Assembly: GCF_031998825.1 (NCBI RefSeq)
Contig: NZ_DAMACX010000010.1
Span: 41,027-105,026 of the forward strand
Direction: 5' to 3'
DNA length: 64,000 nucleotides
Source of the DNA: Pseudescherichia sp031998825
Lineage (GTDB): Bacteria > Pseudomonadota > Gammaproteobacteria > Enterobacterales > Enterobacteriaceae
Shown in pieces: positions 52,681 through 61,618 of this stretch (the first letter of the stretch is position 1; every line of letters begins with the position of its first letter). Made by a program: the position numbers and the translations under genes. The notes beneath the pieces were generated by a model. The model searched no databases, was not told where the DNA came from, and worked only from the letters and a program-made list of their open reading frames with translations.

Positions 52681-52819
52681 GATGTTTTCTCCATGGAGGT
52701 AAAAAAAGGTACGGCGGAGAAACCATCTGCCCTGACGGGAGTGGTTTCCCGTCGGGGGTCAGGATCGGTTGAATCCTGAGAGTCTGGTATGTTGAAAGGA
52801 CCTCAATCACTGTGCAGTG

Positions 52820-52980
52820 ATATCCGTTTCCAGAGGTTAAACGGATTTACCACCCGAAGGTATCCTCTCTCAGGCTGCGAGGATTTTCCGGTCACCCGAA
52901 GGTGTTTCTCTCAGACCGGTGAAACGTTAGCTGGCAGTCACCCTAAGGCGTTTCTCTCAGACTGCTGAAACTTTAGCTGG
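52820..52980 (-). repeat. STAXI-type pseudoknot array 3 (three units)
   Basis: Minus-strand units: a/a' GTTTC/GAAAC with b/b' GCAGT/ACTGC (52934-52971). Next, GTTTC/GAAAC with CCGGT/ACCGG (52888-52925). Third, ATCCTC/GAGGAT with weak b pairing (about 52845-52884). Each has CTGAGA and a hairpin with a TTCG or TTAG loop. The leading hairpin ATCCGTTT/AAACGGAT is at 52822-52846. It lies between topoisomerase III and DUF3577/ssb, exactly the gene company described for STAXI. Confidence 0.78.
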
Positions 52981-52985
52981 CTGTG

Positions 52986-53317
52986 AAAAACAGCGGTAAG
53001 CACTGTTGATTTTTAAACCAAACAAGCCTGGTGTCAACCCATAAAACCAGAAATGAAAACGGCGCTGCATATGCAACGCCGTGGGGGCTGTACCAGACCT
53101 TAATGTATCTCACTACTCCGGGGATCCGTTCCCGACGCGATTTTCACGGAGCGCATGCGTCTTACAGTTCCTGCCAGATGTGCGATGGCAGACCGTCGTG
53201 CCGGTTGCCAGATTAATCCCGTTAAAGTTAAGCTGGCTGCCTCCGGCAAAGGGGTACATATCGAAGCGTAGTCACATTAGCAGAACCCGGCCCGGGGTTG
53301 TACAGTGAAATAACTCA
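52986..53317. other. Gene-free spacer after topB
   Basis: 330 bases without a supported gene. It holds the topB terminator (53055-53082) and otherwise no feature that I can name. Confidence 0.6.
53055..53082 (-). terminator. Probable terminator of topB
   Basis: ACGGCG/CGCCGT around the palindrome TGCATATGCA, with four T on the minus strand. It is 236 bases after topB, rather far, but no nearer hairpin is seen. Confidence 0.6.
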
Positions 53318-55339
53318 TCACTGTGCGGATGATTCTGTTTTTGTCCCTGATGCTGCTTTTTTGCGCTTTGTGGTCTTTTTCCCGTTGGTGTTAATAATAC
53401 CTTTGCAGTCTGGGTAACGCACGCAACCCCAAAAATCTCCTTTCTTACCTTTGCGTTTACGTGTGGGCCCTTTGCATAACGGACAAGGGGGCGTGACGGG
53501 AGCGGTGATTTTCACACTGTCCTGGCGGCCTTTTTCGACAAGGTGACGGGTCCACTGCAGCTGCTTTTGCATAAAGACCGCAAGCGACATTTTCCCCTGC
53601 GAAATATCATCCAGTGCCTGCTCCCATAATGCGGTCATGCCCGGGCTCGTCAGCGTTTCCGGCAGGGCCGCAATCAGCTCCCGGGCCATCTGCGTTGAGT
53701 GGATGTGCTTCCCTTTTTTCTCCAGATAGTGTCGTTTGAAGAGGGTTTCGAGTACTGCCGCACGCGTCGCCTCTGTGCCCAGACCTGCGTTATCACGCAG
53801 CACTTTCTTGAGCTTCGGGTCACTGACGAAACTGGCCGCGTTCTTCATGGCAGCAATCAACGTCCCCTCCGTGAACGGTTTAGGCGGACTGGTTTTCATA
53901 TCTTTAACCTCAGAACCGGTGACAGCGCAAATATCCCCTTTTGCCAGCGCCGGCAGCGCCATACTGTCACCGTCGACGTCCTCTTCATCGTCATCTTTTT
54001 CAGCCTGGAACAATGACTTCCAGCCCGTCACCACACCGACTTTCCCGCGTGTACGGAACAGCTGACCACCGATATTGAAAGACGCCTCCGTCACGTCAGA
54101 TTCCTGCAGCGGAAGGAACTGGGCGAAATAATGCTGGCGAATCAGATGGTAGACCTTCAGCTCATCGGCGCTGAGGCGCGACAAATCAAATGCCTGTCGG
54201 GTGGGAATGATGGCATGGTGCGCGGTGATTTTCTTGTCATTCCAGACACGCGAGACAAACTTCCTGTCCAGCTGATTCAGTACCGGGGCCACAGCGGGAT
54301 CGGATTTTGCCACTGCCGCCAGAACGTCGGGTATTTCCTGCTGCATCGAAGTTGGAAGGAAACCGCAATCTGTCCGGGGGTAGGTGGTCGCTTTGTGGGT
54401 TTCGTAGAGGGATTGGGCAATGGCGAGCACATCATTTGCGCCCATGCCGAACTTTCGGGAGCAGACCTGCTGAAGGGTGCCCAGGTCAAAACAGAGGGGG
54501 GCCGCCGTTTTTTCCCGCTTCTGTGTTACCTCCAGTACCACAGCCCTGCCCTGCTGCTGACACAACTGCCCCACCGCCCGGGCGGCCTGGGGATTGATGC
54601 AACGCTTTTCCTCATCACAGTACTGCTCAACGGGCACCCAGACTGCCCGGAACCGGACGCCCTCTTTTTCAATAAGCGCATGTACCTGCCACCAGGGCTT
54701 TGGCACGAAGGATGTGATTTCATTATCCCTGTTAACCACCATAGCAAGCGTCGGCGTCTGTACCCGCCCGACGGACAGCACTTCTGACACCCCTGAGTCA
54801 CGGGCCTTAAGGGTATAAAGACGCGTCAGGTTCATGCCAATGAGCCAGTCCGCCTGGCTCCTGCCCTTGCCGGCATCATACAGCAGGGCTGTTTTTTCCC
54901 CCGGAAGAATACTGCTAAGTGCTTCCTTCACACTGGCCTCATCCAGGGCTGACAACCAGAGCCGGCGTACCGCGCCACTGTAGCGGCAGTATTCCATCAG
55001 CTCACGAGCGATCACCTCGCCCTCGCGGTCGGCATCGGTTGCGATGACCACTTCAGACGCCTTTTTGAGCAGCTTACTGATAACGGTGAACTGCGATTTT
55101 GTCTGCTCTTTAACGACCATTTTCCAGGCCTCAGGCAGCACAGGCAGAACATCGGCACGCCATGGCCTGCCATACTGCTCGCCATAGGCTTCAGGGCTGG
55201 CAGTTTCGAGTAAATGGCCGACCGCCCAGGTCACAACGATGTTACCGCCGCTGATAAATCCCTGCTCACGCTTGCTGATACCCAGCACGCGGGCAATATC
55301 CTTTGCCTGGGAGGGTTTTTCACACAGAAAGAGTTGCAT
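53318..55339 (-). CDS. topB: DNA topoisomerase III (TopB type)
   Basis: 673-residue type IA topoisomerase. The TOPRIM domain starts LFLCEKPSQAKDIA with the acidic triad in ATDADREGE. The active-site tyrosine is in TTYPRTDCGFLP, and SVGRVQTPTLAMVVNRD is conserved. The C-terminus has one Cys4 zinc element (CPLCKGPTRK ... WGCVRYPDC) and a Lys-rich tail. It is full length and would decatenate the circular element or act during transfer. Confidence 0.94.
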   Translation of the reverse strand: MQLFLCEKPSQAKDIARVLGISKREQGFISGGNIVVTWAVGHLLETASPEAYGEQYGRPWRADVLPVLPEAWKMVVKEQTKSQFTVISKLLKKASEVVIATDADREGEVIARELMEYCRYSGAVRRLWLSALDEASVKEALSSILPGEKTALLYDAGKGRSQADWLIGMNLTRLYTLKARDSGVSEVLSVGRVQTPTLAMVVNRDNEITSFVPKPWWQVHALIEKEGVRFRAVWVPVEQYCDEEKRCINPQAARAVGQLCQQQGRAVVLEVTQKREKTAAPLCFDLGTLQQVCSRKFGMGANDVLAIAQSLYETHKATTYPRTDCGFLPTSMQQEIPDVLAAVAKSDPAVAPVLNQLDRKFVSRVWNDKKITAHHAIIPTRQAFDLSRLSADELKVYHLIRQHYFAQFLPLQESDVTEASFNIGGQLFRTRGKVGVVTGWKSLFQAEKDDDEEDVDGDSMALPALAKGDICAVTGSEVKDMKTSPPKPFTEGTLIAAMKNAASFVSDPKLKKVLRDNAGLGTEATRAAVLETLFKRHYLEKKGKHIHSTQMARELIAALPETLTSPGMTALWEQALDDISQGKMSLAVFMQKQLQWTRHLVEKGRQDSVKITAPVTPPCPLCKGPTRKRKGKKGDFWGCVRYPDCKGIINTNGKKTTKRKKAASGTKTESSAQ

Positions 55340-55354
55340 GTGTTGCCTCCCGCA

Positions 55355-55909
55355 TCAGCGTTTTTCACCCGCCGCAACAGCGCGGACATCATTCATCAGC
55401 TTCGTGACGCCGGACCCGGCCAGACGCTGTGATGATGATGAGCGATAGACAACATAGAGCCTGCTGCCGGACCCGTTTTTCTCGATTTCGATATCCAGGT
55501 GATCACGTCCGTTCCAGTCGGAGCCCATTTTGTAGTAGCTGCCCGGCATGGCGTCCCAGACGGGATGCGCATCATCTTCTGCCGCCGCTTTCCAGTCCCC
55601 GTCATTTGCGGCCTGCCGCAGTGCCTCAAGCTCCTGTGTGGAGATAAATTTGTAATGGCGCTTCAGGCGGGCCGCCGCGGTATCCACATCGACCGGCACG
55701 GAGAACGTTTTATCGACGGACTGCATGGCCTGTTGCCCCGCCGGGCTCATCAGCGGCATCCCGCCACTTTCTCCGCTGTCGTTGCCGCCTAACGTTTTTG
55801 TCAGGTTCGCAGCGGTATCGCTGACCTGTTTATTAATCGCAGCCCAGTCCGTTGTTGCGCATCCGCTCAGTAAAAAGAAGGAGGTGAGGAGGAACACAGG
55901 GCGAATCAT
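55355..55909 (-). CDS. ICE lipoprotein, intact paralogue of 10495-11041
   Basis: 184-residue lipoprotein (lipobox LSGC), then a low-complexity Gly/Ser/Glu segment and a C-terminal domain with DVDTAAARLKRHYKF, DAMPGSYYKMGSDW and NGSGSRLYVVYRSSSS. Its second copy near 10.5-11.0 kb is frameshifted. In operon upstream of topB; function unknown. Confidence 0.78.
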   Translation of the reverse strand: MIRPVFLLTSFFLLSGCATTDWAAINKQVSDTAANLTKTLGGNDSGESGGMPLMSPAGQQAMQSVDKTFSVPVDVDTAAARLKRHYKFISTQELEALRQAANDGDWKAAAEDDAHPVWDAMPGSYYKMGSDWNGRDHLDIEIEKNGSGSRLYVVYRSSSSQRLAGSGVTKLMNDVRAVAAGEKR

Positions 55910-55910
55910 A

Positions 55911-56624
55911 TTATTTCTCCTCCTGAACGGCTTTTCTCAGAGGTGGAGAAAAGGAAGAGCGTTTCTTACCAGTAAGAATGTCAGTATCGGGCATGCCCAG
56001 TTTTTCTATTGCCTGTTGTGCTTCTTTAGTCTGGATTGCTATGTCAGCACGGTTAACCTTGACGGTTCGATAAAGGCGTAGCACACCATATACTTTTCTG
56101 ATTAAGTGAGCGCAATGGCTCAGTAGTTCATCGCGACGGTTGCGGGATATGAGACCGTAATGAGCCGCCTGGAATGCTTTAAGGGCCATCTGGTCATATC
56201 CGACGAGTACCCATACACATCTGTAACCCAGCGGAGAACGACTGTATACGCCTATATTAAGTGGAGACGAGGAGGCAATGTCAGAAAATGAAACAGCAGG
56301 GGGAACTGATTTCAATATGACCTCAAGTTCTTCTACCCGGCTTTTGATATGTTCTCCAGCTTCATTCAAAAGCGTTTCAACCCTGAACATCGCCTCATCT
56401 GCCCATGGGTTATCTGCCAGGGAATCCTGATAAATAATTCCTGAGCGCTTAATAGCCTGGGGCATACTCATGATGGCATGCTTAACTTTCTTTACACCCT
56501 CCTTCGCCTGAGCCTGCGGGCGGCCTTCCCAGAGACGGATAGCATAGTTTGAGTGGATCTCGATTTTCAGGGAGGATGTGAGTCCGCCCGGTTTATCGCT
56601 TCGCGTTTCATTTTCAGTGGTCAT
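55911..56624 (-). CDS. ICE protein, PFL_4669 family
   Basis: 237 residues; SNYAIRLWEGRPQA near the start and VWVLVGYDQMALKAFQAAHYG in the middle are typical of the family. Soluble, helical; function unknown but restricted to PFGI-1/SPI-7-type ICEs. GGAG site before the ATG. First gene of the topB-containing unit. Confidence 0.85.
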   Translation of the reverse strand: MTTENETRSDKPGGLTSSLKIEIHSNYAIRLWEGRPQAQAKEGVKKVKHAIMSMPQAIKRSGIIYQDSLADNPWADEAMFRVETLLNEAGEHIKSRVEELEVILKSVPPAVSFSDIASSSPLNIGVYSRSPLGYRCVWVLVGYDQMALKAFQAAHYGLISRNRRDELLSHCAHLIRKVYGVLRLYRTVKVNRADIAIQTKEAQQAIEKLGMPDTDILTGKKRSSFSPPLRKAVQEEK

Positions 56625-56880
56625 GAAATCATCTCCTGTAAGATCCCGGTCAGGTTCGACCTGAGTCAGTGATACTCTTCAGGCAGGAGCTTGGGGACAA
56701 CTAGAAACCAGATCCCTAATCTCGGAAATTCACTTATATGGCTTCATAGCGGGCTGGCTCAGGGCGTTGAAGTAGTCAGTTATATAGAATGACACCTCAA
56801 ACTGCTTAAAAATCAAAAGATAAAATCCTTTCATGTTTTACTCAAACCAGACCCATACAGTGCTGTACATTTTTTATCCG

Positions 56881-57022
56881 CCGCTGCCACTCGCAGCACT
56901 GTTTGCTTTTTAACCACTGCCGCCACTCGCAGCACCGATTACTTTTTAACCACTGCTACCACTCGCAGCACCGATTGCTTTTTAACCACTGCTGCCACTC
57001 GCAGCGGTGGTTGTTTTTTAAC
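56881..57022. repeat. Four 36-bp tandem repeats after the replication gene
   Basis: The core CCACTCGCAGC recurs at 56887, 56923, 56959 and 56995, exactly 36 bases apart. Most units read GCTGCCACTCGCAGC (a hairpin with a CACTC loop), then ACCGATT and CTTTTTAACCACT. It lies in the 416-base gap between the STY4528-type gene and the PFL_4669 gene. Iteron-like binding sites or serial terminators are both possible. Confidence 0.85.
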
Positions 57023-57040
57023 CTCCGGTTCTAGAAGTAG

Positions 57041-58279
57041 CTATCTATCGTTTAGCTTTCTACGAATATCTCTAACCAAATTTCGTATGTTCTCTTCCGA
57101 TACAGGATGGACAGAAGAACGTGGTTCTGGCTTCCACAGCTGTTGTTCAGGACGCTGAGCATTTTTTTGCACGGCACTCTCAGGCGAATCATCAGCCTGA
57201 CGGGGCGCGTATAACCTGCCCTCACGGGCCTTTTTCATTACGGCCAGCAACCAGCCAACCGGGTTGCTGAGCTGCTGGCGTGCCATCACCTTTTGCAGGC
57301 TGAGCAGCACAAGTTGTGCCTGTTCTTCAGGCAGCGCCTGCAGCTGGGCGGTCAGCATGGCAATATCTTCTGCCGGCACAAGTTCATGCAAACTGTCGGG
57401 AAGCACAGGTTTACCCGGTACGTACGTATTTTTATTCACACTGTGTGTGATACTACGTACGTAATGGTTCGGTTTCCGAACCCGGTCATAACTGCCTGTT
57501 TTTACTGGCAGTACGGATTCCGAACTCAGTGAATTGTTGTATCTTTCTGGGCTGAGTTCGGTATCCGAACCCTGTTTTTTAGCGATGATTCCTGGCCGTT
57601 TATGACTGAGTTCGGTTTCCGAACCCGGTGCGGGACGGGGTATTCGGTGATGATGTTTCGCCATCTGGCTGGGCGTCTGTGGGCGGTCCAGACGCGATTC
57701 GATCAGCGCAAGATGGCTGCGATAATGGCGCATGGTGGGGTCGTTTTTTATATCGTCGAGCACTTCGCGGGCGGTCTGGCTGATAGTCCGGTTTTTACTC
57801 AGGCAGGCATCCGCCACCGTATCAAGGAAGCGGGGGTCGAGCGTTTCCGCATCGCTGAACGTCAGGGGCTCATCGTGCTGAGCATAGATATTCCCCCGCA
57901 CCCGCCCTTTATCATCCCGCACGCGTTTACAGAGGCTGAGCCAGCCGGTTATTCGTAGCATAAGCAGGACGCGGCTTACCGTTTCCCTTGAGGCTTTCCC
58001 CTTTCCGGGTGAGGCAAGCTGCAGTTGCAGTTCGTCATAGCTGGGGAAAACTGCCCCCTCATTATTTTGTGCATACAGCCGGATCATCATCCAGCCCATC
58101 TTGTCCAGTGGTGACAACCGCGTGTCGAGCAACAGCCGGCGGGGAATGGAATCATGCACATTTCCGGTAAACAGCAGGCCGTTACGTATCCTGCCATCAT
58201 CCCGCCGGGGTCTGGCCGCAAGGCGGGCATTCATTTTATCCAGCGTATAAGCAATCAGGCTTTCTGCAGGCAGACTCAT
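57041..58279 (-). CDS. STY4528-family island replication protein
   Basis: 412 residues. The N-terminal half holds a winged-helix, RepA-like region (LDTRLSPLDKMGWMMIRLYA; SRETVSRVLLMLRITGWLSL). The middle (about 215-290) is low-complexity and is where palindromes in the DNA dictate the protein. The C-terminus (about 310-412) has NPVGWLLAVMKKAREG, seen in plasmid replication proteins. In this class it is thought to support replication of the excised island. Last gene of the parA operon. Confidence 0.82.
   Translation of the reverse strand: MSLPAESLIAYTLDKMNARLAARPRRDDGRIRNGLLFTGNVHDSIPRRLLLDTRLSPLDKMGWMMIRLYAQNNEGAVFPSYDELQLQLASPGKGKASRETVSRVLLMLRITGWLSLCKRVRDDKGRVRGNIYAQHDEPLTFSDAETLDPRFLDTVADACLSKNRTISQTAREVLDDIKNDPTMRHYRSHLALIESRLDRPQTPSQMAKHHHRIPRPAPGSETELSHKRPGIIAKKQGSDTELSPERYNNSLSSESVLPVKTGSYDRVRKPNHYVRSITHSVNKNTYVPGKPVLPDSLHELVPAEDIAMLTAQLQALPEEQAQLVLLSLQKVMARQQLSNPVGWLLAVMKKAREGRLYAPRQADDSPESAVQKNAQRPEQQLWKPEPRSSVHPVSEENIRNLVRDIRRKLNDR
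57419..57623. repeat. Palindrome cluster inside the replication gene
   Basis: Palindromes TTCGGTTTCCGAA (57468-57480), ACGGATTCCGAA (57513-57524), TTCGGTATCCGAA (57557-57569) and TTCGGTTTCCGAA (57611-57623) are spaced 44-54 bases. Two copies of TACGTACGTA lie at 57419-57428 and 57454-57463. The first palindrome is read in another frame than the others, so DNA, not protein, is conserved. Confidence 0.8.
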
Positions 58280-58378
58280 TATTTTTCCTTTTCGGCCGCC
58301 ATCACGGCCGTTCTGAACTGTCAGTATGCTTAGTAATGCACCCGCGTACGGGTGCAGGGTAAACAGGCTGTCATGCTG

Positions 58379-58627
58379 CTATTTCCGTATGGCGCTGTTA
58401 TAGCGTTCGTGGCTGAGAAGAAGCCATGTCCGGCCTTCGTTGCGACTCAGCAAACGCCAGAACGGGCCGAGATCGATTTTGTAGTAACCGCAGCCTTTCT
58501 CATCGAGCCGGGTGTAATTACGCGCCCCCTGCCGGAAACGGCGAACCTGACGTAACGCCTTCTGACAGCATTGCGGCGGCGTACCATGGGGAGCCCGCAG
58601 GCCCGGCGCAACCATCCTGTATTTCAT
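58379..58627 (-). CDS. Small ParE-like protein, 82 residues
   Basis: Basic protein with RNYTRLDEKGCGYYKIDLGPFWRLLSR and a C-terminal LLLSHERYNSAI, a pattern I associate with ParE-like toxin-fold proteins; the assignment is tentative. It overlaps the DUF2857 gene by 4 bases and has no small antitoxin-like partner, so it may be a replication accessory instead. Confidence 0.55.
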   Translation of the reverse strand: MKYRMVAPGLRAPHGTPPQCCQKALRQVRRFRQGARNYTRLDEKGCGYYKIDLGPFWRLLSRNEGRTWLLLSHERYNSAIRK

Positions 58628-59214
58628 GCCGTCTTCCTTACCGGCGTTCGTGCCGGAGAAGGCTGCCGGGTTTTGTGCCAGCCGCGGACGGCATGCCAGA
58701 CGGACGTCAGCGAGACGTTCATCTGTTCTGCAGCCAGCATCATTACGTCCAGCCCGTCAGCACTTTCCGCATCTTCAACGCCGGACTTTTGCCACTGACG
58801 CCACAGGGCGGCGTTTTCCTCATCACCCAGTGCGTTACCGCGCCCCGGCCGGACATCGATACCGGCAATACGACGGCGGGCCGCCACGTCCGTACTGGAG
58901 AGCCCGAAGTAATTGGCCATCAGTTCAATGGAGCCGCCCAGCGCCAGCGCCCGATCGATACGCTGGAGTCGTTTCTGTTCCGTCCGGGCCTGCTGCAGCA
59001 TGCGCACCAGATTGCCGTGATTGATGCCCACACTGATGATCGACACCTCACTGCCGGAAAGGTAGTGAAGCTCTTCGAGCGAGAGCCCCTGCAGCATCTG
59101 CATTTCCTCGCGGTTCAGTCCCAGCGATTCGCAGCGGCGCAGATAGCCACTTCTGAGATCCATAACCAGCTGCATCAGCAATCCGTTGGCAGCCTGAGAT
59201 AAACTGTTCATCAT
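58624..59214 (-). CDS. DUF2857 / STY4526-type ICE protein
   Basis: 196 residues, helical. It begins with FlhD-like features (LRRCESLGLNREEMQMLQGLSLEELHYLSGS) and contains an HTH-like segment (LMANYFGLSSTDVAARRRI). The FlhC/FlhD-like fold suggests DNA binding or regulation. Part of the parA operon. Confidence 0.82.
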   Translation of the reverse strand: MMNSLSQAANGLLMQLVMDLRSGYLRRCESLGLNREEMQMLQGLSLEELHYLSGSEVSIISVGINHGNLVRMLQQARTEQKRLQRIDRALALGGSIELMANYFGLSSTDVAARRRIAGIDVRPGRGNALGDEENAALWRQWQKSGVEDAESADGLDVMMLAAEQMNVSLTSVWHAVRGWHKTRQPSPARTPVRKTA

Positions 59215-59220
59215 TCCCCC

Positions 59221-59934
59221 TTAATCCTGACGGTAACCAATGGCTGCCGGACCCCGGCCGCTGACACCATGATGAATACGGGCATTTTGTCCGGCTTCAT
59301 ACCCCTGATAACGTGCTGTATCCGCCCCGCGGCAGGCTTTCAGTTCACGGGTTGTGACTGTTTTCATACTGCGGCTTTCCAGCCAGTGGCTCATCACCTG
59401 CTCCTCCTCGCTGCTGATGTCAGTTGCCGATATCACCTCACGCACCCCACATACCCAGCCGTCACGGAACTGCTCCGCTCTCGCCCGGCGTGTGGCCAGT
59501 TTCAGCCGCTTACTCTGGGTTTTGAGATAAGAATTTGTGGCATCTTTCAGCTGGCGCGTCAGCACATCAAAGGCATAGGCTGCTATCTCAGGTTTTTCAC
59601 TGAATCCGTAAAAGGTTACCGAACGGCGATACCCGGCAGAGGTCTGACGCCATGAGTAATAAGCGCGGCAGCCAAAGGCATGACAGACGCCCCGGACAAG
59701 GGTCACCATCCATTCCGGAACTTTTTCAGCATCCGAAGGGGCCGTGCGGGAAGACGCCTCGCGCACAGATGTAAGACTGGCGTCAAGCTCGCTGATACCG
59801 TATCTGGCCATCAGCTTCTGGGCACGCTGCAGGGCCAGTCCTGCCTCATGGGCATTACTGTTGCTGCGGCCCAGCTTCAGCAGTTTCCTGACAAGATTCA
59901 GCAGTCGCAACTGTCGCTGTGAGTTATTCATCAC
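59221..59934 (-). CDS. DUF2786 domain protein
   Basis: 237 residues. The N-terminal DUF2786 segment is LLNLVRKLLKLGRSNSNAHEA with QRAQKLMARYGIS. A middle region follows with FGCRAYYSWRQ and an Arg-rich stretch. Function unknown. Overlaps parB by 11 bases. Confidence 0.82.
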   Translation of the reverse strand: MMNNSQRQLRLLNLVRKLLKLGRSNSNAHEAGLALQRAQKLMARYGISELDASLTSVREASSRTAPSDAEKVPEWMVTLVRGVCHAFGCRAYYSWRQTSAGYRRSVTFYGFSEKPEIAAYAFDVLTRQLKDATNSYLKTQSKRLKLATRRARAEQFRDGWVCGVREVISATDISSEEEQVMSHWLESRSMKTVTTRELKACRGADTARYQGYEAGQNARIHHGVSGRGPAAIGYRQD

Positions 59935-61618
59935 TGTTATCCTCCCCGTACGTCAGACCGCGTTGCAGCTCCCGAAGACGGCGCATAACGCGCATCAGGC
60001 GCAGCAGTTTCAGAGCATCTTCATCTGTCAGTGCAGGTGCTTCCCCCTCACCCGGGCCGCCGGTGAAAAGCTCCGGCAGACCACACACTCCTGCCGCAGG
60101 ATGCAGCGCAGGCGCTTCGCCGGTCAGGCCCAGCAGAAATGCGGCGGCTTCAGAACACACCTCACCTGCCCCGACGTAACCGGCAGACATGTCATTGTCG
60201 CGTTGCGGAAGAATTTCATCTTCGCAGCCAAGGACCTCACCCAGCTCCCAGGCCAGACGAAAAGCGGTATTCTGCAGGTGTTCGATATCGTCCTGATGGG
60301 CCGGCACATGCCAGATGCTGTCATTAGTCACTGGCGCGTCATCCTGCAGGACAACTTCAGGTTCTGGTGTTAAAAGAGAAAGCAGGCCATCCTCCCCATT
60401 GTCCTCTTCTCCACCATTCTCTTCTCCGTACCCATCGGAGAGGGTAACCAGCCCGCTAACATCCCCGCTCTCACCTGAAATGACCGGCGCGGCACCGTAC
60501 ATATCTGGCTGAACCTCATGCCGGGGGGGCTGTTTATCCAGTTTTTCAGGTGGGGTATTATCCGTGGCGGGCGTTACCGGCTCTCCTGAGATTTCACGAC
60601 GTGGACTGGAGAAAGGCTGCGCGACCTCAACAGACTTCTGCGCCGGTGTGGCCTGACCTGCAGAGTCAGCGGTGACGAGGCTGTTTACGGGAGGGATGGA
60701 CACCGGTTCTGGATCGCCGAAGTGATGTCTGCGGTTACGTTCTTTAGGATCCAGTTCCATCATCCAGCGGTCATAATCCAGCTCCGGATGGGGCAGCGCA
60801 TTCAGTAAATCACCAATTAATTCATCGCGAAACATCTCAAGAGACCACAGTTCCGGTGAGTTGAAACGGCCACAACACTGGCCAAAAACGTCGCTGAAGG
60901 ATTTGTCGCCTGTGTCTGAAATCAGGCAAAACTCATCCCACACGCGTTCAGCATCATGCCGGAGCGCCAGCAGCGCCGTTATCTGAGGCCTGCCGAGCCC
61001 GGACTCAAGCAGGTCTGGGATCCACGGAAAAAGATATTTCAGTGCATCTTCCATACGGCTGATAGTTGAATTATGTACCGGCAGACCTTCACGGGTCAGA
61101 AGCTCTGACAACTGTCGTAAAGAGACTGGCTTTCCTAACTGCTCTTCATATATAGAGCGGGCTTTGTGGATCCCCTGCGCTTTTTCAATAAAACTCAGTT
61201 CCCCGCGCACTTCATTCTCTGCCAGATGGCCGATAACACACTGCAGCCGTCCCGGCCACGGCTTGAACAACACATGGACACGGAAAAAACGGTCTTCTCC
61301 GGTCTCCTGCCACAGTTCTGACAGGATCTGATAACGTGTATTACCACCGTCGCTGAAGATGTACATATCGGGCTCACCATCCGGGTCACGGGTGACTTTG
61401 GGTACGGTGTCCAGCCCGCGCGAACGGATGGAAGCCTTGATATCGTCATAACGCGGATTGCGTGATGTTCGCGGATTATCAGGATTCGGGCTTAACTGGT
61501 CGAGCGTCAGGACCATGGGCATTTCAGCCGCCGGCATGACGCTGATATTGCCGGCCGCCTGCGACTGGCGTCCGGGCTGCAGCATGGCAGCCCCCACATT
61601 AGAACTTTTACGGCTCAT
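59924..61618 (-). CDS. parB: ParB-family protein of the PFGI-1 ICE class
   Basis: 564 residues. ParB/Srx nuclease-like domain at about 30-130 (LTLDQLSPNPDNPRTSRN, IFSDGGNTRYQIL). A KorB/HTH region follows (VSLRQLSELLTREGLPVHNSTISRM), then a long acidic, low-complexity linker (about 310-460) and a Gly/Glu-rich end. Partitioning of the excised island with ParA is the expected role. Confidence 0.9.
   Translation of the reverse strand: MSRKSSNVGAAMLQPGRQSQAAGNISVMPAAEMPMVLTLDQLSPNPDNPRTSRNPRYDDIKASIRSRGLDTVPKVTRDPDGEPDMYIFSDGGNTRYQILSELWQETGEDRFFRVHVLFKPWPGRLQCVIGHLAENEVRGELSFIEKAQGIHKARSIYEEQLGKPVSLRQLSELLTREGLPVHNSTISRMEDALKYLFPWIPDLLESGLGRPQITALLALRHDAERVWDEFCLISDTGDKSFSDVFGQCCGRFNSPELWSLEMFRDELIGDLLNALPHPELDYDRWMMELDPKERNRRHHFGDPEPVSIPPVNSLVTADSAGQATPAQKSVEVAQPFSSPRREISGEPVTPATDNTPPEKLDKQPPRHEVQPDMYGAAPVISGESGDVSGLVTLSDGYGEENGGEEDNGEDGLLSLLTPEPEVVLQDDAPVTNDSIWHVPAHQDDIEHLQNTAFRLAWELGEVLGCEDEILPQRDNDMSAGYVGAGEVCSEAAAFLLGLTGEAPALHPAAGVCGLPELFTGGPGEGEAPALTDEDALKLLRLMRVMRRLRELQRGLTYGEDNSDE

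Noticed and set aside
56881..57022. CRISPR array
   Set aside because: Four direct repeats at exact 36-bp period with no unique spacers and no cas genes.
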